From positions 26,262,001 through 26,326,000 of the forward strand of contig JAZBRS010000039.1 of NCBI GenBank assembly GCA_037176725.1: a DNA stretch of 64,000 nt, given 5' to 3'. Under the pieces are notes generated by a model. It was not told the DNA's origin. It did not search any database and saw nothing but the letters and a program-made list of their open reading frames with translations. Of the stretch, positions 43,801-53,800 are shown piece by piece (within the stretch, counting starts at the first letter, position 1; each line of letters opens with the position of its first letter). The stretch is from Posidonia oceanica. Taxonomy: Eukaryota; Streptophyta; Magnoliopsida; Alismatales; Posidoniaceae. The position numbers and the translations under genes were made by a program.

Positions 43801-46800
43801 GGCGGGAGCAGCGGTTTGCTATGGGCGTGAGCTACTTATTCGGCGGATGCACCGAAGATCGTAGCCCGTTGCCGCAATGCAAAATGCAGGGTGCAGATGG
43901 ATGAATGCTAGGTGTGTAATGCGAATGGTATGCTTATGCTAAAGCTTACTGCACTGTACTCCTCTAGGGGAAAGCGAGATGGTGCATGCACGCGGGAGGG
44001 TGGAAAATGCAATGCAAGATCGCCGGACAATACTTCGGGAGAGTCGGGCGAGGGGGTGCGCTGAGTGGTGTGCAGCTCTAGCGTGGGGGCGCCGTTTGCC
44101 AAGCTTTTGCTGTAGGCATAGGCGATGCAAGTGCTGAAAGTAAAAGGCTGAAAAGTAAAGATGCTGGAAAGTAAAGTGCTGAGAAGTAAATATGCTGAGA
44201 AGTAAATATGCTGTGGATGTGCATGCGGTGGCGGGCGTGGGCCCGGGAAGGCGAAGTGTGGAAGTTGGTGTAAGGACCACAGAGGAGTAGTAGCGCAATA
44301 AGGGTGCAATGTTATGCAATGTTATGCAGTGGAATGCAAGGTATAAACAGTGGAGCGCCGGGCATACGGAACCGGGAAAACGATCCCAAGGCCGCATACT
44401 ACTGCAAGTATCATCCAAAGCCGGCAAGCTGCGAAAGTCTTGCGGGTGCCGAGGATGATACCTTAGGCAATACACGAGCCAGGGGTTCGATTCCCAAGCA
44501 CGCCATGTCCGTGCAATGATGGAATGCAATACTAGGACTGACTCTACAAAGAACACAAGGAAGCTATATGATGTTATGCAATGCGAATGCTGATGATATG
44601 CCATGATATGCAACAGAATGCTATTGAACTACGACGAAATGAGGTGATAAGTTAACGGACCTATCGCCGGATAGTTAGGGCTATCAGCCCGCTGAGGAGT
44701 TAACAGACTCGTCACCGGATAGTTAGGGTTATTAGCCCAAATGAGGAGTTAACGGACTCATCGTCAAATAGTTAGGGCTATCAGCCCGAATGAGGAGTTA
44801 ACGGACTCATCGTCGGATAGTTAGGGCTATCAGCCCGAGTGAGGAGTTAACGGACTCGTCACCGGATATTTTAGGCCTATTAGCCCGAGTGAGGAGTTAA
44901 CGGACTCATCACCGGATAGTTTAGCGCTATCAACCTGAGTGAGGGTGGAAAGGGGGCGGGATACTGAGCCAGGCAGAGGCCCAGAGATGCTCCCGCGACA
45001 GTTGGGGATGTCAGCCCAAACGAGGATGGAAATGGGATACCGAGGGGTAGCAAACAAGATGCCCCTGGTATCAGGATGATACCAGGGGACAGCCGAAGCA
45101 CTCCTAGCACCGAAATGCGATGATGGACAGATGAATGGATGATAGGTTGACGAACCTATCGCCGGGCAGTTAGGGGTGCTAGCCCGAATGATGATGAGGG
45201 GACGATACCATAGGGCAGCCGAAAAAGATGCCCCTGGTGTCAGAATGATACCAGGGGACAGCCGAAGCGCCCCTGGCACCAGAATGCAAGGGTGGATGAA
45301 CAGGCGGATGGATGATAGGTTGACGAACCCATCGCCGAGCAGTTAGGGGTGCCAGCCCGAGGATGATAGGTTAACGGACCTATCGTCGAGCAGTTAGGGT
45401 TGCCAGCCCGGAGATGCAAAGAATGAGGGATGCGAATGGATACAATAGAAAACGGGAAAACCCCCCGTGGTGGGTGTGCAATGGTCTCAGCGCGGGCATG
45501 CTTCGTAGCGTCACGAGGTGACAAACGAGGGACATGCCGGTCATCAAGGACCTACCCAACGCGGTGGGCGGCAAAACTTTGAAAAACGCGGAGCCTCTGA
45601 GCGAGGTCAGGCAAAAGTGCTCATCCTTGACTCCGGTTTTCGAAAACAGAGAGGAAAGAAGGTGATAGTATATTACAGCATGCATTTTTTGGTGGCTTTG
45701 GACTCAAAAGCAACTGCGCTGAAAGGGTGCTTCTGCACTTCCTGACTCAGGAGACTCGATCCTCGAGCAACGCCATGCCGAGTTGGGGTCGGTGGCTCTC
45801 TTTCTCACTCTTGGCTCGGGATGAGGCTTTGGCTTCGCAGAGAATAGCCTTTGGCTGCAGGTAGGTAGCAGAAGCGTTGGATGCAGCTTCACAGCCTCTG
45901 TCTTAATTCCTCGGGGACCGACCACCGCTTTTGACGCTCACAAGATGATGTTTCTTTTCCCCTCATGAGTGATTGGATCTGCATCTAGCCTTCTTGGAAA
46001 TAAGTGTTGTCTGCACAGGGGTTGGAGCGTGCTGCTGCACTCGGAGGGTGGGGCCAGGTCCTCCAGATATGATGTCTTGTGTAGTTGCCAGTGTGGCGCT
46101 TGATGCTGATAGCTGAGGTGGCTTAGACGCTCGTCCGAATCACTCCTCTCATGAGCGCCTTCTTTCTTCAACTTCTTTCTTCATTTTTTCTTTTGTGCTC
46201 AGCATGCATATCATGTTATCATATTCTTTTGCTCACATGATCTCTATTCTTTTGGATATGCATGTCTTCGCCCTCTTGGGGTAGTAGTCCCTGATGAGGC
46301 ATTAAGGGTTCGACTGATCTGCGTACACCCTCAGCCTCTGCAATGTGTGCTCACAGCCTCTGGCTATGCTCCGCTCTGCTTCGGTCCTCTCCGTGTTCGG
46401 TGGACTCTCTTGATAAGGTGGATCCTACTTGTAGTGTTCTGAAACTCAGCGGGATGCTCTATTCTGCTCTCAGTCTCACTTTGTGGCCACATGCAAGAGA
46501 TGGCGCTGCTCGGGTGAGACCTGCCTGAGACTGTCGCTGCTTGACATCCTCCAGGTGCTGCTCGCTTGTCCATAGCCAGGTTTCTGATTATACAAATGTT
46601 TATGGGTTTTGTATTTTTTAGAAGGGAAGGGACAAGCATGTTTTTGGGTTTTTGCATTGGTTTTGTATTTTTTATGGTTTTTCAGGTTTAAGAAAACATA
46701 AAAGGGAAAACCAACAGCAATGCGAGAAAATATTTTTACGTTTTTTGATTTTCTTGATTTTTTTGGCATTTTTGTGCTTTATAGGATGCAAGAAATGGCA

Positions 46801-47333
46801 TGTATGCAAAAGGTGATATGCATGATGACAGATATGTACAGGATGGGATGAATGCATGAGATGATAGCTATGTGCAATGCAAGGTGGTAGGTTGACGGAC
46901 CTATCGCCGAATAGTTAGGGATATCAGCTCGAATGATAGGTTAACGGACCTATCGCCGAGCAGTTAGGGTTGCCAGCCCGAGGATGACAGGTTAACGGAC
47001 CTATCGCCAAGCAGTTAGGGTTGCCAGCCCGAATGATATGAGATGAATGCAAGAAGTAGAAGAGATGCATGCTTTTTAATGAGTTTTGTTAATTTTATAC
47101 TTTTTATGATTTTCAGGCAAGGCGAAAAACCCTAAAAACAAAACAAAACGAAAAGAAAAGACAATGCAGAAAACAAAAGAGAGGTTAGAAGGACTCACCT
47201 GGATGGCGCTGCGCCCGGTCGTGCTGTCGACGCTGCCGTTGTATCTCCGAGCGTCCCTCGGACGAGATAGGGAGGACAGGAGAAGAGGATCGCGCCAATG
47301 GGATCAGAAGGATCCATCGGAGCAGAGCGGGAT
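43801..47333 (-). other. H non-coding 3' region with hairpin repeats
   Basis: No protease or pol remnant. GATARGT or GAGGAGT hairpin repeats lie at 44645-44940, 45140-45190, 45313-45410 and 46885-47030. A CCCCTGGTATC..GATACCAGGGG hairpin is at 45062-45088, with a diverged second copy near 45231-45258. Between 43900 and 44640 there is ordinary non-coding sequence with repeated GCTGAAAAGTAAA words near 44140-44210. 45450-46860 matches G. Confidence 0.7.
44645..45410 (-). repeat. GATARGT/GAGGAGT hairpin repeats in H
   Basis: Units of about 49 bp: the first cluster (44645-44940) is mostly GAGGAGT..ACTCATC or ACTCGTC with GGGCT-ATC-AGCCC tails. Later units at 45140, 45313 and 45364 are GATAGGT..ACCTATC types with GCCAGCCC tails. 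Three more are at 46885-47030. Confidence 0.78.
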
Positions 47334-49478
47334 TCAGAAAAGATTGGGGTAACCCCCCGAGGTTCCGGCGGAGGAAGGATTGGCTACACTAGGGCGTGCA
47401 AGTGCAAGTGCAGGTGTACGTGTATGTGCATGCTCCTGCTCGCCAACGCTGATGATCCTGCAGTCAATCAGGCATTGAACGGCGTTCCGGAGAGCGTGGC
47501 AGTTGTCCGTCGAGTGCCCGGTGGCCCGATGGAAACTGCAGAACTGATCCGTATTATGCCACCACGGAGGGGGGTTTGGTGACGGACGGACAGCCGGGAG
47601 TCTCAGGAGCGACTCAACTTGAGGGAAGATGACACTCAGTGGTCCGGGAAGAGGCGTGTAATTACACTCTGCCCGACGAGGTCGTCTTTGCCCTGGGTGG
47701 TGTCCTTGCCGAGCGGGTGCGACGTGATGCACGGGCTCGACGGTGGCAGTGTGCTCAGTGGGTGCAAAATTAGGTGCGTGCTCTAGCGGAAAAGGGTCTA
47801 GTTGACTCTCTGCATAGGCAGGCTCCTCAGGAAGATCGACGCATAACTCGGAGAGCTGTTCGGAGCGGTCCGGAGTGGAGCTGTTGTTGTTGTTGCTGCG
47901 GTGATTGCCGGAGGTGTTGGCCTGCCTAGCCAATGCAGAAAGTGCGGGGAAATGCCCACTTCGCAGTGAGCTTTCCACGCGGACACCAGCCCTAATCAGC
48001 GATGCATGACTAGTGATGTGCTGAATGCAAAGCAGAGTCCCAATCACTGGCAGCGCCCCTTTAACAATCATCTCGATAGAATCCTCCTCGGAGGGTTTAT
48101 CTTTGACTTGGGCGGCTAAGGAACGCCAGCGACCGACATACTCCCCGAATGGCTCTTGGGGTCTCTACCAGATGGCGACGAGATCCTCCCTCTTGGGGAT
48201 CAGGTCGAGGTTGAAAGCATACTACTCAAGGAAGGCCTGAGAAAGATCCGTCCAAGTTCGAACCGTGGCCATGTCAAGGGAAGTGAACCACTTGAGCGCG
48301 GGGCCGGTCAAACTCTTCTGAAACAGGCAGATAAGGAGCCTTTCATTAGCCTGAAGCTGAGCAAGGTCCCCGCAGTATGCCTTCAGATGCGAAATAGGAC
48401 AGCCTTTACCATTGTATTTATCGAAGACCGGGATGCGGAACTTCGAAGGGAGTGCGGCCTCAGGAAAGAGACAAAGGTCGCGAAACTGGTAAGACTGGTG
48501 GTCCTTGCCCTGCACTAGACGTAGTGCTTTCTCCAGAACGTCCATCCTGTCATTGATGGGGTCTGGATTGGCTGCCATAGGAAATGAGGCAACAGGGGCA
48601 GGGACCACATACGCCGAGTGGGTCACACCTAAGTGCTCCTCCGGATCCACCATCACGTCGCCTGGTGGGGCAACGGGATGGCCGGCGTATCTGTGCATGC
48701 GTGCAGTGTAGGCAGGAAAGTATGCTGGGTTCTGAACCTGATGCAAGGGAGATGGATGGGCAATATGCTGTGTAGTGCGATGTGCAGATTGTTGGAGCAA
48801 CAGTTGCTGCACAGGCGCGATGCCGAGCAGTGAACCAGTGGGATACTGTGCTCCAACCAGCCCAAGAGACTGATCACTAGGAAAGGGAGTTGTATGCAGT
48901 GCATGGTGTTGTGCAGAAGCAGGAGACAGATGCCGCGCCCTCATCACCGGAGCAGTGTGTAGCTGGGGCGATGGCCTGGGCGGGGGTGCAGTGTGTGCAA
49001 GAGCAAGCCGCAGAGGAACCTCAGGGGCAACAGGAATACAAGAGGGCCGAACTGATAGAGCTATACCCTGCAGTGTGTGGGCAAGGTCCACTAGGTGCCG
49101 ATACCGTGCTTCAGGGGACCCGTGAGTGGGAACACTGAATTGCAGAACAGGCTGGGAGGCGGACTCAAGAGATTGAGAACCTAAAGCAAAGGTCGCCGCA
49201 GTGGAAGGGATGTCGGGAGCGACATATCCCAAGGACGAAGGAGTCAGAGGAGCCTCTGGAACGCAAGGGGCGGTCATCGAGACAGATTCGACGACCGGAT
49301 CCAGAGTGGCGCAAGTTTGCCAAAGACCCGCAGCAGAAGGGAGTACCCTAGACGCCTGAGGATCGAATCCTGGTGTCATAGAGGGCACAGAGCGAACAGA
49401 AGTGAAATCCAGAGGAATCCAAGTGGTAAACCCCTTCGAATCAGCGGTAAAGCGGAGCCCACCGACAGACTGGGCCAT
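47334..49478 (-). pseudogene. gag: H gag, one frame, 715 codons with two UAG stops
   Basis: MAQSVGGLRF starts at 49478. A single frame runs to PNLF-stop at 47334, interrupted only by TAG at 48219-48221 (AFLE-stop-YAF, Gln in F, D and G) and TAG near 48167 (VAIW-stop-RPQEP). Order: Pro/Ser/His/Gln-rich N-terminus (to about 48700), capsid (FDKYNGKGCPISHLKAYCGD near 48410, LICLFQKSLTGPALKWFTSL near 48300), Asn/Ser linker, knuckle CSFHRATGHSTDNC near 47510, Thr/Ala-rich tail. Encoded role would be particle assembly and RNA packaging. Two point changes would have sufficed to kill it, so decay is recent. It could also be read through at UAG, which is speculative. Confidence 0.87.
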
Positions 49479-50858
49479 TGCTGACTGAGTCTAAGTGAGC
49501 GGAAGCTGCGACGAGAGAGAAAGAAATAAAGTCTAAGGAAAGCTACCGCCGAAAGCGACGAGTAGCTCAGAGGAAGGACGCTCAGAGTCCGGGCAGCGGA
49601 TCCCGCACGTACCTGTAAAAGAGTAAAGATGTTAGAGGCTGTATGCAATAAAGAGTTATTAGGGGTGGCATGAATGGCATACATGCAAGTGAATGTCCTA
49701 AGATGCACTCTCTCACCATGCAAGTCCTGAGTAGATGACCTACTAGGACACACTCAAGGGTAGTGGGTTTAGACAGACTCCAGGTTAGAAAAGCAGGTTC
49801 CCTGTCGAACTCCTGGCCCAAAGCTCAGGTAATAACACGGTGGTGCGTTGGTGGCCTCTACCCCGCCAAAGCGTGGGTGGTACCCTCTACTAACACCGAC
49901 ACGACCCCCGGACAGGGGGGGACAGACCAACTGACTCGTGCCACGCTCAGAGCGGTGGAACGAGAGGCCGGAACTGTTCTTCGCAGACTGTGGGTGGATT
50001 CAGAAGAGAGAATGCATGCTTTCTAAGATGAATCAATCATGCAAAATGCTTTAGAGTCTTTTACTTGCATTTTATTAACCAGAAAGGGGGAAAATTGCAA
50101 GTTATTGGCTCTAGTTGTGCTTAGAAGTTATTGTTTAGCTTTATTGTAGCTTTTAGATTAAGCAAAAGGGAAAGCAAACATGTTTCTACTGTCCTAGGCA
50201 TGGCATGAGCGAAAGGGAAGAAAATCAGTCAGACATGGCAGGCAAACAGCATACAACACAGCAAAAGGCAAGTGCATGACATGTGCAGGTGTTTGTGAGC
50301 ATGATGGTGAAGAAAAAAAACATTCATCAAGTCAAAAGGCATGTATGCAAGGCATGTGCGTGCGTAGTGACATAGCAAAGGTGTAAAAGAAGCATTCAAC
50401 ATTCAAAAGGCATGTATCGTTGCCAAGCAAGTATGTAGACATGCAATGTGCGATAACTAAAGCAGTAATAAGCAAGTAAGGCAAGGAAAGTAAAGGCAAG
50501 TAAGTGGTAAAGGAAGTAAAAGCAGAAGCAGGGAAACAAGTAAATAAACAAGCACAGAAGTAAAGCTAAGCAAAAAGAGCGCAAATCGAGGCGAAAGAGG
50601 TGCAAAACCTAGGCAAAGTAGCCACGAAGCGACTTGCTAGGAGTTTGCACAGAAAAAGGAGCAAAGCAGGCAAAGAAGGCACACAAGGCAGGCAAAACTG
50701 CGAAAACAGGCGAGCAAAAAGCCAGGAACGAAAGCCGGAGTCTAGCATCCCCAGCGGAGTCGCCACTGTGCGACTCGCTGGGAGCCGACACAGGCAGACA
50801 AGGCAAACAAAGGCACAAAGGCAAACAAATCCCAAGCGAGCGAAAGCCGGAATCATCA
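49479..50858 (-). other. H 5' leader with conserved block and second primer-site copy
   Basis: Block 49822-50015 matches F, G and D leaders. A second primer-binding-like site TGGCGACTCCGCTGGGGA lies at 50748-50765 (minus), 111 bp inside the functional one, within a tandem copy of AAAGCCGGA..CCAGCRGAGTCGCCACTGT. The rest is A-rich with no ORF. Confidence 0.7.
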
Positions 50859-50876
50859 TCCCCAGCAGAGTCGCCA
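50859..50876 (-). other. Primer-binding site of H
   Basis: TGGCGACTCTGCTGGGGA, one base from the 5' LTR end; one mismatch to F's site. Confidence 0.82.
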
Positions 50877-50877
50877 C

Positions 50878-53800
50878 TGTAGCGATCCCGATCGGAATCA
50901 GGCTCGCTATTAGCGGCAATTGGATCTGAGGAAGAGGCTCAACTCGAAAACACTTAAAATCGAGGAGAAAAGAGAAAGATAAGACAAATCAGAGTCGCCA
51001 CCATGTCCATTAACGGGAGACAAGGAAAATCGGGGGAAATGCGTGAATTAACACGCAAAACCAAGCAAGAAATGCAAAGCAAAGCAATGCAAAGGAAACA
51101 GATGCAAATACATGCAAATGAGATGACTCTAACCTAGGATAAGGGCAGTATGGTCATTGCAGGCCAAAAGACAGGGCAAGGACTCCTGTTACGTGCGGGG
51201 AAGGTGTTAGGCACCCCCGACACGCCCGAGAATCGGTCTTTCTAGGCTTACGCTCGCATACGCGGAGAAATGCAGGATTGAATGCCTACGTGCCTATAGA
51301 TGCCTAAATGAATGCTCAAGGTGTGCTCTAAGTGGAGAGAATGCAAAGCAAGGAAGTAAACGTGCTGTCTAAGTGCTCAGCTACGCTGTCTGTGTTCCGA
51401 ACCGGGCGAAACCTGGCTCGTGAGAACTCCAGGCAGTAAGCATCACAGCCCTATATGCAAATGCAAGCGAAAAAGCAAAACAACGGTAAAACCATGCAAT
51501 GCAATCGACATGCAAGAGAAAACGACGTAAAACACGCAAAACGAGGCGAAAAACAAGAAAACGCGCAAAACGGTGCAAAAAGACAAGGTCGGCACGCAAA
51601 ACGGGTGAGAAAGCAAGGCAGCACGCAAATCGGTGCAAAAGACGATGACGGGCACGCAAAACTGTGCCAAAAGCAAGGCGAGCGTGCAAAATGGCGCGAA
51701 AGACAAAGCAGGCACGCAAAACGGTGCCAAAACGAGAGCGGGCACGCGAAATGGTGCCAAAAGCAGCAAGATAAAACCTCGGAAAAGCCGTGCGAATGCA
51801 AATGCAAGGAAAAGATTAGATGCAGTGAAAGGAGAAGTAGAACAACGCATGTGTGAGAACAGGCGCTGTCCGGGACCACACAGAGTAGGTGTGAAGACCT
51901 ACAAAGGGGAGAGTGAACAAACGGAGGGATTACCACCTCTTTTGTGACCATTTCCCACTAAACCGTTCCACGGTGTGTCTCGCACGCTGCCCAAAGCTCG
52001 CGATGCGATCGGATCATGGAAAAGGGGGAAGAAAGTTACATTAAGTGGTAAATCCAGGGAAAACTCAACACAAAACACATGGGGAAACACGAAACGGAGA
52101 TCTAAGTTGATAGACAAGAAGAGGAGGTCCTATTCTACATGCTCAAAGAGACAGAAATCGAAAACGAGGAAAACTATGCAAATGGCATGCAAATGAATGC
52201 TATGTAGGGGTTCAGGAATACATACCTGGAAATCTGGGAGCCTGATCTGAGATCTGTCTGGTCCATGCTGAAGAGCGCTTTGCTGCGGTCGCCTGGGCAA
52301 CTTGCTTGAGAAGATCCAACGGCCGGATTGGAAGATATCGCAGCTTCAAGGCAGGAAGGACAGAACAGGGGAGAAGAACAGATCTAGGCGTTCAGGAGGT
52401 CCTAAGGGTGTGCAAAAGGTCCTCCCAAGTGAAGGGGAGCTAAGGGTGCTTAGTGTGTGCAAAGGGATGCTAAAATGCAAAGCTAAATGAATGCAGGATG
52501 CATGCAAGAGGCAAGAAAAGACAAGAGGGGAATTTTTAGAAAAACAGAGGTTCAAATGCCATTTTTGAAAAGAGAAGGGGGCTAAATGCAAATTTTCAAA
52601 AAGATGGGGCCCACAGGAGAGAGTTTTGAAAACAGGAGAGGGCAGAGGGCTTTATTTTGCAAAAGATTGGGCTCAGAAAGCTATTTTGAAAAGAGGGCAT
52701 GCAGCAGAAGAAGTTTTGAAAACAAATGGAAATCAGAGTGTAATTTTGGAAAAAACTGGGGTCTAAAGTGCAAATTTTCCAGAAAACAGGGTTCTGGGAA
52801 GTCCGGGAATGCAAGTGGAGGGTCTACATGCAATTTTGTAAGCAGAGGAGCTAAGATGCAACTTTAGGGGCAAAACAGTCTTTTTACATGATTTTTAAAG
52901 GATGCAAGGACCTATGTGTGATTTTTGAATCATGCAGGGGTCAAATATGCAATTTTATATGGTAAACATGCTCTGAAATCAGAAGACAGGACTGATGTGC
53001 AATTTTTGGGAAAAACAGGGTTAAAAATGCAATGCAATAAGCCAAAATGCATGGAAAATAGTTACTGCATATTTAAAATGGACCTACATGCAAAAATGCA
53101 AAACCATGAGGTAAAACATGCAATGCAGTATGCAAAAATCAGAATAAAACCTAAGTTCCTTCAGTGCAGAGGATGAAAATGCAAAAACAGAAAATGATAA
53201 GGACTTGGAATGCAATTTAATAAGGCAAAGTCAAAGCATTTAAATGATCTGATTTACATCAGGACCTAAGTGCAATAATTGAAAACAGAGGGGCTGATGC
53301 ATAAAATTTTACAACTAAACAGCACAGTAAAAGGACTGGGATGTAAATACAGAAAAGCAGGAATAATTAAAGCAATTTTGCATGGTTTTAAATTAAAAAC
53401 TAAGCAGATTAAAAGGCATAAGGACCAGAATGCAAAAATGAAATAACTTAAGGCAGACATGCAATATTCACACAGAAACTTTATAATTGGAAAAATAAAG
53501 GAACAGTGACTTGCCGGCAATGGTAGGTACTATAGCAGTAAGCTACCGGACCTTAGCACCGCCGGCACAGGGGACTTGTGGAGGCACTGATCGGCGGGAG
53601 CTGGAGCTGACGTCCGTGCGGAGCTCCGGGGACCGTCGGGGCGACGTTCCGTTGGCTGGAGCATCGGGAAGAGCAGAGGCCGGCGCCAGAGAAGAAGCCC
53701 TGTCCGGCGAGTCGCGATCGGAGCAGGAAGGCCGGAAACTTGCTTCTGGACGGCGGAAAAGCAGCAGAGGAAGGAGAGAGAGCGGAGGAGGTGAAGAAAT

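Noticed and set aside
44480..44500. GGTTCGATTCC, an exact tRNA B-box word
   Set aside because: No A box at the right distance and no cloverleaf can be drawn around it; it lies in H's non-coding region.
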